Shown here one piece after another: positions 40,929 through 48,661 of a stretch of 56,391 nt of DNA (its first letter is position 1; each line of letters begins with the position of its first letter). This stretch comes from Pseudoroseomonas ludipueritiae. GTDB lineage: Bacteria > Pseudomonadota > Alphaproteobacteria > Acetobacterales > Acetobacteraceae. The position numbers and the translations under genes were made by a program. Below the pieces are notes generated by a model. The model was not told where the DNA came from and ran no database searches. It worked only from the letters and a program-made list of their open reading frames with translations. The stretch is taken from contig NZ_JACTUZ010000015.1 in assembly GCF_014490445.1 (NCBI RefSeq), positions 1 through 56,391 on the forward strand, in the 5' to 3' direction.

Positions 40929-41213
40929 ATGTCCCGCAAAAGCACTGCCAACCCCTTTGCCGCTTACATCTGGTTGGCTGAAGCCAGTTGGGTCTGCGCA
41001 ATGCACAGCGCCCAGCTCTGGGCCAACCCCGCCCAGGCCAGTGCACGCCTGGCCGTCCTTTGGTCCGAGAAGCAGCAGGCCTTCGCCGTGGGGGCCACGA
41101 AGGCCGGTCTGGCAGCCATGCGTGGTGCCAAGCCTGATGCCGTCGCGAAGGCCGCCATGGCACCAGCGCGCCGCCGCGTCAGGGCGAATGCAAGAAAGCT
41201 GCAGAAGGGTTAG
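40929..41213 (+). CDS. Small phasin-like protein
   Basis: 94 residues, Ala/Lys/Arg-rich. The opening NPFAAYIWLAEASWVCAMHS followed by QLWANPAQASARLAVLWSEK resembles short phasins that coat polyhydroxyalkanoate granules. The basic tail (APARRRVRANARKLQKG) could contact nucleic acid or phospholipid. There is no clear ribosome-binding site before the ATG, which lowers confidence. Regions 40661-40928 and 41214-41507 show no gene; 40700-40750 is locally AT-rich and could be a promoter. Confidence 0.5.
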   Translation: MSRKSTANPFAAYIWLAEASWVCAMHSAQLWANPAQASARLAVLWSEKQQAFAVGATKAGLAAMRGAKPDAVAKAAMAPARRRVRANARKLQKG

Positions 41214-41507
41214 CGGCATTACGGTCATGGCTAAGATGCCTAGCCGCGAGCAATGGTGCCGGCATCGTGCTGGGGCCCGACTCATCTGGGCACCCCCGGC
41301 CGTGACAGGCTTTCGCTCCACTCCGCATCAGAGCACCTTCAGAAGAAGCCGCCCTGGCTGGTGGCTTGAAGCATGACAGGCCAATGAAGGCTGCCGCGCT
41401 TGAACATGTGCCCAAGCGGAAGCTGATAGAGAATCAGCCTATCGCCTCGATATGCTTGGCTGCAACAACAAGCATGATGAGATGGTAGGCACGCCGGAGG
41501 GAGATCT

Positions 41508-41884
41508 GGTGCCAAAGTTGCAATCGTGACAAGGGATACGTTGGGTATTGGCTTGGCCAGCACCGAGGCGATAGTGGCGGCAGGTTCACGCGTGGTGACG
41601 GTGGACCGTGACAAGAACGGCCTGATGGCGCTTCACCACAGGCATGGCGATGCGGTCATCCCTCTGGCACTGGATCTCCTCGATCCACAGGAAAGCTCGA
41701 TACCCTGCACGCGAATGCAGGAAGCTACCCGGGCGGTGACCTGACTGAGACAGATCCGGCGGCAATCGACCGGATGATGAATCTGAACGTGAACGTCGTC
41801 ATGAAGAATGCGCGGGACGCGCCGCATCTGATCGAGCGGAGATCTGGCGATACCATCGTCACCAGCTCCCTTGCTGCCCACAAA
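41508..41884 (+). pseudogene. Decayed SDR family oxidoreductase
   Basis: An SDR can be followed across two frames. Positions 41508-41700 read GAKVAIVTRDTLGIGLASTE and VVTVDRDKNGLMALHHRHGD. After a frame change at about 41695-41700 the text continues LDTLHANAGSYPGGDLTETD, MMNLNVNVVMKNARD and GDTIVTSSLAAHK. The cofactor glycine motif is damaged (TRDTLGIG instead of TGxxxGIG), a stretch between the two parts is missing, and the catalytic YxxxK end is gone. Non-functional. Confidence 0.7.
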
Positions 41885-41933
41885 CTTCGACCTTTAAGGT
41901 GCCACGAGGGAGCGGAGCGTGAAGGCAGCCGGA

Positions 41934-42584
41934 TCAGGCGGTTGGCCGTTTCGCCAAGGACAGGCCAATGCCAAGTGCGATCATCGCGCCTCCTGACGCT
42001 TCCCGCAGGCGCCGGATCAAACTGGGGTGTGCTGCCGCACCATTCCGGATGCTACCCGCCGCGACAGCAACCGCGATATCCACAAGGGTATTGAGCGTGA
42101 CCGAGATGAAGCCCAGCCACACGAACTGCAGTGCCACATGGCCCTGATCCGGGTTCACGAACTGCGGAATGAAGGCCAGGAAGAAGGCCGCCGTCTTCGG
42201 GTTTAGCGCCTCGACCAATATGCCTTCGCGGAAGGCTCGCGGGGGGCCGACAGGCGACGCCACGTCCCCACCATCCAGGGCCGCGGAGGCGTCCCGGCGG
42301 GCGGACTGGAAGGTGCGAAAGCCGACCCAGACCAGGTAAGCGGCTCCAATCAGCTTCAAGGCGGTGAAGAGCTCCGCACTCGCGAGTACAAGGGCGGAAA
42401 CGCCCAGGCTGCCGGCAAGGACATGGACCATGCCCCCCAACCCGGTGCCGAAGCTGGAGGCCACGCCCTCTGCCCGGCCGCCCGCGAGGGAACGTGCGGC
42501 AACATAAAAGATGCCGGGGCCTGGCGTGATGGCGAGCGCCAGGGCGGCAAGGAAGTACAAGGCCAGTTGGCCGGGATCTGGCAT
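41934..42584 (-). CDS. LysE family translocator (amino-acid exporter)
   Basis: 216 residues, six hydrophobic segments. The family start is LALYFLAALALAITPGPGIF (residues 8-27, with the TPGP motif). Then ARSLAGGRAEGVASSFGTGL, IGAAYLVWVGFRTFQSARRD near 70-90 and EALNPKTAAFFLAFIPQFVN near 125. RhtB/LysE proteins export amino acids or homoserine lactones. ATG at 42584 with GGGAG upstream. It ends close to the SDR remnant and is followed, 120 bases upstream on the same strand, by the PaiB-like gene. Confidence 0.9.
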   Translation of the reverse strand: MPDPGQLALYFLAALALAITPGPGIFYVAARSLAGGRAEGVASSFGTGLGGMVHVLAGSLGVSALVLASAELFTALKLIGAAYLVWVGFRTFQSARRDASAALDGGDVASPVGPPRAFREGILVEALNPKTAAFFLAFIPQFVNPDQGHVALQFVWLGFISVTLNTLVDIAVAVAAGSIRNGAAAHPSLIRRLREASGGAMIALGIGLSLAKRPTA

Positions 42585-42704
42585 ATTGAAGGACTCCCTC
42601 GGGATCGGGGTTTGGCGTAGCGGGCACGAGCGGGCGCGGAGCTGCATTCATCTGGGAAGCCGCGCCTGCCGGGTATCATGCCGGCACGCCATCTCCATTC
42701 GGCG

Positions 42705-43328
42705 TCAGACCGGGATCAATGCCGCCACGGTGCGGTCGGAAGCCTGCTCGCTTGCCGCCAGTGCGGCCGCGACCCCCACCCGATCCTCAAGGCTGCGGTT
42801 CTGGCTCATCTTCCGCTTGCCCTCCAGGCGCGCGATCGGCAGCCGCAGGCCGACGATGCCCTTGAGCTGAGCGCGAATGAAGGCCTCCGGCGCATCGGTC
42901 ACGGCCCAGGGCTCGGCGCGGGCCTGCTCATGCCGGTTCGTCAGCCGCGTGACGACCTCCAGCAGGCGGTCGGCATCCTCAAAGAACTCAGCCGCGCCAT
43001 AGGCATGGACGGCGATGTAGTTCCAGGTCGGCACCACCTTGTGGTGCTCCTTCTTGGAAGAATACCAGGAGGGACTGACATAGGCATCCGGCCCCATGAA
43101 CAGCGCCATGGCCTCGCCCGCCGGTGGCAGTTTCCACTGCGGGTTACCCCGTGCCAGGTGACCATAGAGCGTCCCGTAGGGGCCTTCGTCCGCCGCCAGG
43201 AAGAGCGGCAGAGGCGTGGCGATCAGGCCCTCGGCCGTGGCGGTGACGAGGTTCGCCAGGCGCACCTCCTGCATCGTCCCATGCAGGGCAGCAAGGTCGT
43301 CCTCACGAAAGGCGGGCGGGACATACAT
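42705..43328 (-). CDS. FMN-binding negative transcriptional regulator, PaiB family
   Basis: 207 residues. Family start MYVPPAFREDDLAALHGTMQ, then TPLPLFLAADEGPYGTLYGH near 45, ALFMGPDAYVSPSWYSSKKE near 82 (the PxxYVSPSWYxxK motif of PaiB) and TWNYIAVHAYGAAEF near 110. PaiB proteins resemble flavin reductases and were first described as regulators in Bacillus. ATG 43328 is chosen; the frame stays open 17 codons upstream with no support. Divergent from a MocR-type regulator, a common pairing. Confidence 0.9.
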   Translation of the reverse strand: MYVPPAFREDDLAALHGTMQEVRLANLVTATAEGLIATPLPLFLAADEGPYGTLYGHLARGNPQWKLPPAGEAMALFMGPDAYVSPSWYSSKKEHHKVVPTWNYIAVHAYGAAEFFEDADRLLEVVTRLTNRHEQARAEPWAVTDAPEAFIRAQLKGIVGLRLPIARLEGKRKMSQNRSLEDRVGVAAALAASEQASDRTVAALIPV

Positions 43329-43425
43329 CGACGGCGGCTCCAGAAACAGGCTGGACCATGCTCTTGGATTGGCCCACAAGAAATATCCAGTTCTTCAGAA
43401 AATGGGTGGGCCAGTTCCAGGCGCC
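43329..43425. promoter_or_regulatory. Divergent PaiB/MocR control region with repeated CTGGACC/TTGGATT-like words
   Basis: The short region between the two starts holds related words CTGGACCA (43351-43358) and TTGGATTGG (43364-43372), the inverted TATCCAG (43384-43390) and GGGCCAGTTCCAGG (43408-43421). MocR proteins bind spaced direct repeats, so these are candidate operator units. Exact boundaries are inferred. Confidence 0.4.
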
Positions 43426-44895
43426 ATGATGGATGACGTGCCGGAACGGATCACCCGGAGAATCTGCGAGGCGATCAAGACGCAAATAGCCTCCGGGCTG
43501 CTTGCCCCCGGCGCCAGCCTGCCCTCAACCCGGTCCCTGGCCGCGGAATGGGGTGTCTCACGGACAACGGTCACAGCCGCCTATGACCAGTTGATCGCGG
43601 AGGGATACCTGCAAACCCGCCAGGGCGCCCGGGCGAGGGTGGCGGAGGGCCTTGGCTGTTCCTCCGCCCAGCCCGGGCAGCCCGCCTCCCCGCCCAGCCC
43701 TCATCGCCTGTCGACTTTCGGGCAGCGGCTGGAGGCTTTCCCGCTCCCCTCCCTCGCCAGTGCGGAAGGCCTGGTGACGGATTTCCGCTATGGAGACCTC
43801 TCGGCCGCCGACTTCCCGCTCCCTGCCTGGAGAAAGGCCATCACGGGCGCTCTGCTGCGCCGAAAGCCGCGCCTCCGCTATGATGACCCTTGTGGAGCAT
43901 CCGAACTCCGGCTGGCATTGCAAGGCTACCTGTGGCGGGCCCGTGGCCTGCGCTGCGAGCCGGAGCAGATCATCGTGGTCAATGGCTCGCAACAGGGGCT
44001 CGATCTCTGCGCGCGGCTGCTGCTCGACCCTGGAGACCGCGCCGTGATGGAAGATCCCGGCTACAATCTCGCGCGTCAGGTCTTCCTGGCGGCGGGGGCG
44101 GAACTGGTACCCGCGGCCGTCGATCATGAGGGCATGCGAACGGCGGGCCTCCCGCTGGCACGCCTGGCCTATGTCACGCCGTCCCACCAATTTCCCTTGG
44201 GCGGGGTGATGCCGGCTGGCCGGCGGCAGGAACTCCTGGCCTGGGCACAGCACGCCGGCGCCTATGTCATAGAGGATGATTACGACAGCGAGTACCGTTT
44301 CGACATCGCTCCCGTCCCTCCCCTCCAGGCCATGGATGGCGTGGGGCGGGTCATCTACCTCGGAACCGTTTCGAAGACACTCTCGCCGACGCTGCGCCTC
44401 GGCTATCTCGTTGTTCCATTGGTCTTGTCGGCGGCCTTCGCCAAGGCGAAGCGGCTTGCTGACAGGCACGCTCCCGGCCTGGAGCAGGAGGCCCTGGCCG
44501 AGTTGATCGGCAGCGGCGCCTATGAACGGCATGTCCGCCGCGTCCGCCGCCGCAATGGCGAGCGTCGTGCAGCCCTGCTGGCGGCCCTCTCCACCGATCT
44601 GGGAGAGGCGGTAGCGGTATCCGGCGCCGACGCCGGCCTGCATATCGTCGTCTGGCTGCAGCAGGTGCCAGGGGCGCAGGAGGAGGAGTTTGTTGCCCAT
44701 GCCCGCGCGGCGGGCCTCGGCCTTTATCCTGTCAGCCCCCTCTATGCTTCCGCTCCGGCGACCGGGCGGCCTCAGGCCGCCGGGTTGGTCATGGGCTATG
44801 CCAGCCTTGATGAACGGGCCATCAGCCGTGGAGTTCGGATGCTGCGGCAGGTCCTTGAAGCCTTCACGGCCCAGGGCGGTAAGGCCGGTGGATGA
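43402..44895 (+). CDS. MocR-family PLP-dependent transcriptional regulator
   Basis: About 497 residues. GntR-type winged helix (RITRRICEAIKTQIASGLLA, PSTRSLAAEWGVSRTTVTAA) in the first 80 residues, then a fold-type I aminotransferase-like domain. The PLP lysine is in YLGTVSKTLSPTLRLGYLVV near residue 332, after IEDDYDSEYRFDIAPVPPLQ near 295. Such proteins (PdxR, GabR, EnuR) sense amino-acid- or vitamin B6-related ligands as PLP adducts. The start is ambiguous: ATG 43402 or ATG 43426, both with weak ribosome-binding sites. Probably regulates the divergent paiB-like gene and possibly lysE. Confidence 0.87.
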   Translation: MGGPVPGAMMDDVPERITRRICEAIKTQIASGLLAPGASLPSTRSLAAEWGVSRTTVTAAYDQLIAEGYLQTRQGARARVAEGLGCSSAQPGQPASPPSPHRLSTFGQRLEAFPLPSLASAEGLVTDFRYGDLSAADFPLPAWRKAITGALLRRKPRLRYDDPCGASELRLALQGYLWRARGLRCEPEQIIVVNGSQQGLDLCARLLLDPGDRAVMEDPGYNLARQVFLAAGAELVPAAVDHEGMRTAGLPLARLAYVTPSHQFPLGGVMPAGRRQELLAWAQHAGAYVIEDDYDSEYRFDIAPVPPLQAMDGVGRVIYLGTVSKTLSPTLRLGYLVVPLVLSAAFAKAKRLADRHAPGLEQEALAELIGSGAYERHVRRVRRRNGERRAALLAALSTDLGEAVAVSGADAGLHIVVWLQQVPGAQEEEFVAHARAAGLGLYPVSPLYASAPATGRPQAAGLVMGYASLDERAISRGVRMLRQVLEAFTAQGGKAGG

Positions 44896-44997
44896 TGCTG
44901 ACCGCCATGCCGGAGACCAAGGCCGCAATTGTTACGATTCTGATAAGACCCGGCACCGCACGGTCAGGCCTAGCCTGCCGGTCTCCCGCCCCGCACA

Positions 44998-45046
44998 AGC
45001 TGTCCACCCGGTCATCCACAGCTATGTCCCCGTAAACTGTGGACAA
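44998..45046. other. Cluster of DnaA-box-like sequences
   Basis: Three 9-mers close to the DnaA box TTATCCACA fall within about 50 bases: CTGTCCACC (45000-45008), TCATCCACA (45012-45020) and, on the minus strand, TTGTCCACA (45038-45046). The first two form an inverted AGCTGT/ACAGCT dyad (44998-45003 with 45018-45023). The cluster lies in the 335-base gap 44896-45230, which otherwise holds no gene. It may be a DnaA titration or regulatory site; no parA, dnaA or rep gene is near. Confidence 0.45.
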
Positions 45047-45230
45047 GCCCCGGCCGGCCGCATGAAGGGCAGCCGGGTTCCGGCAGAGCCTGGGCAGGCG
45101 CCCGCTACCAGAGGTAGCTTGGCCGGCTTCCGGCCGCTCTTCCGGCATAGGCAGAATGCCGCCGCTCCCTGTTACCCACCGCCATGCCGGACGTTGTGCC
45201 CGCACCAGGGACACGGACGGAGATGCGAAG

Positions 45231-46271
45231 ATGCTATCACGAAAGGGGTTCTGGCACCGCCTGGCGGGGTTGGCGCTGGGGGTGTTCGGTGCCGTGGGCG
45301 GAGCGGCGGCCCAGGGCGGCGCCCCCGCCGACACCCTGGCGGCGGTGAAGCAGCGGGGACAACTGGCCTGTGGCGTCTCCACCGGCGTGGCCGGCCTGTC
45401 CCAGGCGGATAGCCGGGGTGAATGGCGGGGCATCGATACCGACTTCTGCCGCGCCGTCGCCGCGGCGGTGCTGGGCGATGCCGGCAAGGTGCGCTTCGTT
45501 CCCACCACGCCGCAGAACCGCTTCACTGCCTTGCAGTCAGGCGAGGTGGACCTGCTGGCGCGCAACACCACCTTCTCTTTCGGCCGGGACGTTGGCATCG
45601 GCCTCTCCTTTACCGGCGTGCTGATGCATGACGGGCAAGGCTTCATGGTCAAGAAGGCCCTTGGCGTTTCCTCAGCCAAGGAGCTAGACGGCGCCACCGT
45701 CTGTCTGCAGCCCGGCACCACAACGGAGCTGAACCTGACCGACTGGTTCCGCGCCAATAACCTGAAATTCACCCCGGTCGTGATCGAGAACTTCCAGGAG
45801 GTGGTGGGCGCCTTCCTGGCCGGCCGCTGCGATGTCTACACCACCGATCGGTCCGGCCTCGCCTCCACCCGCACCGCTCAGGCCGACCGTGCGGCGGATT
45901 ACGTCATCCTGCCCGAGACCATCAGCGCCGAGCCGTTGGGGCCGCTGGTGCGCAAGGGCGACTGGCGCTGGTTCGACATCGTGCGCTGGACCGGCAATGC
46001 GCTGGTGGCGGCGGAGGAACAGGGCGTCACCGCCGCCAATGCCGAGAGCCGCCGCAACGATGCGAACCCCGAGGTACAACGCCTGCTTGGCACCAGTGGC
46101 GATTTCGGCAAGGCCCTGGGGCTGGAGAATGGCTGGGCACTCGGCGCCATCAAGGCCGTCGGCAACTACGGTGAGATCTGGCAGCGCAACCTGGGTCCAC
46201 TGGGCCTGCAGCGGACGCAGGACCGTCTGGCGCGCGACGGCGGCCTGATGTGGTCTCCACCTTTCCGCTAG
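45231..46271 (+). CDS. Amino-acid ABC transporter substrate-binding protein, AapJ/BztA type (family 3)
   Basis: 346 residues. Signal peptide residues 1-27 (LSRKGFWHRLAGLALGVFGA... AAA). Motifs: LAAVKQRGQLACGVSTGVAG near 33, GEWRGIDTDFCRAVAAAVLG near 63, FVPTTPQNRFTALQSGEVDL near 87 and VCLQPGTTTELNLTDWFRAN near 155. The C-terminal KAVGNYGEIWQRNLGPLGLQ is the AapJ ending. The family binds general L-amino acids or glutamate/aspartate. GGAG lies 8 bases before the ATG. The AapQMP permease genes are absent, so this receptor is orphan here. Confidence 0.9.
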   Translation: MLSRKGFWHRLAGLALGVFGAVGGAAAQGGAPADTLAAVKQRGQLACGVSTGVAGLSQADSRGEWRGIDTDFCRAVAAAVLGDAGKVRFVPTTPQNRFTALQSGEVDLLARNTTFSFGRDVGIGLSFTGVLMHDGQGFMVKKALGVSSAKELDGATVCLQPGTTTELNLTDWFRANNLKFTPVVIENFQEVVGAFLAGRCDVYTTDRSGLASTRTAQADRAADYVILPETISAEPLGPLVRKGDWRWFDIVRWTGNALVAAEEQGVTAANAESRRNDANPEVQRLLGTSGDFGKALGLENGWALGAIKAVGNYGEIWQRNLGPLGLQRTQDRLARDGGLMWSPPFR

Positions 46272-46276
46272 ATTGA

Positions 46277-46312
46277 TGGCGGCAGGGGCGGCCGCATCCG
46301 CCGCTCCCGCCA
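46277..46312. terminator. Bidirectional hairpin
   Basis: Interrupted stem: TGGCGG (46277-46282) with CCGCCA (46307-46312), and an inner GGCGG/CCGCC. It lies between the stops of the AapJ-type receptor and the convergent TetR gene. Confidence 0.5.
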
Positions 46313-46355
46313 GCTTGCCCGGAAGGAGGCCCACCCTGCTTCAGCAGCCGGGTCT

Positions 46356-47090
46356 TCAACCCGCGCCAGCGCCACGGGGGCGGGGAAGCGATGCTTCCAG
46401 CCCACCGATGATGCAGTTCACGAAGATCTCGAAGCTGCTGTCCATCGGCGCGGCCGCGCCATTCTGCCACCGCAGGATAAAGGCACGATTGGTGAGGCGG
46501 GGAAGAAGCCGCACCAGATTGGGGTAACGCGCGGCATCAGCCTCAGCCAGGTTGGCCTGGATGCTGGATTGCCATGACGGAAGGTCCTCCGTCGGCATCC
46601 GCGCCAGTTCCTGCGTCACAAAGCCCACGAGCGCGGCCTGAATGGCGTTGTACGTCTCGCAGAGGCGCTCTTCCGGCACCCCCGCCTCCACCAGCACGGA
46701 GAGTACCGCTTCGACCAGGGCGAAATCCGGCCGGAGGTTGGAGACAGTATCGGCCCCGATCAGGGGTGCCGTATTGGGATGCCGCCGCACCGCATCGCGA
46801 AAGCGGGTGAACAGGCTGCGGAGCCATTCCTGCCAACCCTGGTTCGGCAGGCGAGGTGGCACGCTGTCCTGAAGCACCAGCCGGATCACCTCCGCCACGA
46901 CTGCATCGCGGTTGCCGATATGCCAGACGATCACGCTCCCATTGACGCCGAGACTTCGCGCCAGGCCGCGGAGGCTGAAGGCTGACAGGCCCTTGGCGTC
47001 GATCTCTGCGAGCGCCGCCTCGACAATCGCCTCGCGGCTGAGCCCTACCGCAACAGGCGCGGCGCGGGGTGGCTTAGGGTTTCGTGACAA
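46356..47090 (-). CDS. TetR family transcriptional regulator
   Basis: 244 residues. Helix-turn-helix at about 18-65 (LSREAIVEAALAEIDAKGLS, LRGLARSLGVNGSVIVWHIG), typical TetR wording. The ligand/dimerisation domain follows (RDAVRRHPNTAPLIGADTVS near 98). The start is a TTG at 47090 with AGGAAAA just upstream; no ATG or GTG fits. Divergent from the aminotransferase-receptor-amidase operon, which it probably controls through the palindrome at 47160-47180. Confidence 0.85.
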   Translation of the reverse strand: MSRNPKPPRAAPVAVGLSREAIVEAALAEIDAKGLSAFSLRGLARSLGVNGSVIVWHIGNRDAVVAEVIRLVLQDSVPPRLPNQGWQEWLRSLFTRFRDAVRRHPNTAPLIGADTVSNLRPDFALVEAVLSVLVEAGVPEERLCETYNAIQAALVGFVTQELARMPTEDLPSWQSSIQANLAEADAARYPNLVRLLPRLTNRAFILRWQNGAAAPMDSSFEIFVNCIIGGLEASLPRPRGAGAG

Positions 47091-47159
47091 GCTTTTCCTG
47101 ACCTTCCGACTTCCCCTTGCTTCTCATGCTCATATCAAGCCCACCCCGGGCGAGGAAGT

Positions 47160-47180
47160 CTCTTGCGCAGCGCTCAAGAG
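47160..47180. promoter_or_regulatory. Candidate TetR operator
   Basis: CTCTTG (47160-47165) and CAAGAG (47175-47180) form a 21-bp palindrome with further GC matches inside. It lies in the 164-base region between tetR and the divergent aminotransferase gene. Size and position fit a TetR operator; the assignment is inferred. Confidence 0.5.
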
Positions 47181-47254
47181 TGCGATCAACTCGGCGCGCC
47201 CGGGGCGCCACAGCCACGGGGAACCAGACATCAGGCCAGAAGGCGAGGCTCTCC

Positions 47255-48643
47255 ATGGATGGTGTGCGGACTTCTCCCGAGATCGGCTTCGGCCTTCAGG
47301 CCTTCACGCGCCCGCCCGGTGCGCCTCCCCTCCCCCGCATCGCGCGCGGCGAGGGCATCTGGCTGATCGATACGGACGGCAACCGTTATCTCGACGCCTC
47401 CTCCGGCCCGGTGGCGAGCAATCTCGGACACGGCCATCCCCGCATCCTGGCGGCCATGGAAGCTCAGGCGCGCCAAGCGGTCTTTGCTTATCCCAGCCAG
47501 TTCGAGAGCGCCGCCAATCTGGAATTCGCCGAGCGCCTTGGCCGCCTCGCGGGGCCGGGCCTCGACCGCGCCTTCATCGTCTCCGGCGGCTCGGAGGCCG
47601 TGGAGAGCGCCATCAAGTTCGCGCGGCAATACGCGGTCGCCACCGGCGAGGCCTCGCGCTGGAAAGTGATCGGCCGGCAGCCCGGATACCATGGCAATAC
47701 CCTGGGCGCCCTGGCTGTCTCGGGCGACGACCATGCGCATGAGGTCTTCGGGCCATTGCTGCGCGCCGTGCCACGCGTGCCGGCGCCACTCAGCTACCGC
47801 CTGCCGGCCAATCATACAGTTGAAAGCCACGCCCGCGCCTGCGCCGCCGCGCTGGAGGAAGCGATCCTGCGTGAAGGGCCCGAGACGGTGCTGGCTTTCA
47901 TCATGGAGCCTGTGGGCGGACTCGCGACCGGTGCGCTGGTGGCGCCGGATTCCTATTATGAAGCGGTGCGGCAGATCTGCACGCGTCATGGCGTGAAGCT
48001 GATCTTTGACGAGGTGATGAGCGGCGCCGGACGCACCGGCCGCTTTCTGGCCGCCGATCACTGGCCGGCGGCACGGCCGGATATCGTCGTAGTAGCCAAG
48101 GGCCTTTCCGCCGGCTACGCGCCGCTCGGCGCCACGCTTGTTTCGGCCGAGATGGTGCGGGTGCTGGCGGAATCCGGCGGCTTCATGCACGGCTTTACCT
48201 ATAATGCCCATGTGATGAGCTGCGCCGTCGGCGCGGCCGTGCTGCGGGAGATTGAGGAAGCCGACCTGGTTGGCAATGCCGCCCGGATGGGCAAGTTGCT
48301 GCGTCAGCGGCTGGAGGCCCTGGCGACGCGGAGCCCCATCATCGGCAATGTGCGAGGCAAGGGCCTGCTGATGGCCGTCGAGCTTGTCGCCGACCGCCAG
48401 ACCCAGCAGATGATCCCGTTGGAGAAGGTGGCGCCGGAGCGTGTGAAGCAACTCGCGCTGCGGCGCGGGCTGGCGCTCTACTGCCGCCGCACCTCCCGCG
48501 GGGCTTATGGCGACTGGCTGATGCTTTCTCCGCCATTGACCATCACGGCGGAAGAAATCGACATTCTCGCGGATCGGCTCGGCGCCGTTCTGGATGACTA
48601 TGCATCCGAGCTGCGGAGCGAAGGCGTAATCCGCTCGTCCTAG
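47255..48643 (+). CDS. Class III PLP-dependent aminotransferase
   Basis: 462 residues. N-terminal GEGIWLIDTDGNRYLDASSG near residue 32 and SNLGHGHPRILAAMEAQARQ near 55. The PLP phosphate/ring residues lie in IVSGGSEAVESAIKFARQYA near 108 and DEVMSGAGRTGRFLAADHWP near 250. The Schiff-base lysine is in VVVAKGLSAGYAPLGATLVS near 283. Family members transfer amino groups from omega-amino acids, diamines or beta-alanine/taurine-type donors to pyruvate or 2-oxoglutarate. First gene of the operon with a family-5 receptor (18-base gap) and a dimethylformamidase-like protein. It could process an amine released by the latter. Confidence 0.88.
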   Translation: MDGVRTSPEIGFGLQAFTRPPGAPPLPRIARGEGIWLIDTDGNRYLDASSGPVASNLGHGHPRILAAMEAQARQAVFAYPSQFESAANLEFAERLGRLAGPGLDRAFIVSGGSEAVESAIKFARQYAVATGEASRWKVIGRQPGYHGNTLGALAVSGDDHAHEVFGPLLRAVPRVPAPLSYRLPANHTVESHARACAAALEEAILREGPETVLAFIMEPVGGLATGALVAPDSYYEAVRQICTRHGVKLIFDEVMSGAGRTGRFLAADHWPAARPDIVVVAKGLSAGYAPLGATLVSAEMVRVLAESGGFMHGFTYNAHVMSCAVGAAVLREIEEADLVGNAARMGKLLRQRLEALATRSPIIGNVRGKGLLMAVELVADRQTQQMIPLEKVAPERVKQLALRRGLALYCRRTSRGAYGDWLMLSPPLTITAEEIDILADRLGAVLDDYASELRSEGVIRSS

Positions 48644-48661
48644 CCACAGGGGAACAAGGCC

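Noticed and set aside
44998-45046. A replication origin
   Set aside because: DnaA-like boxes alone are not enough. There is no AT-rich unwinding region, no repeats of replicon type, and no dnaA, parAB or rep gene. Reported only as a DnaA-box cluster.
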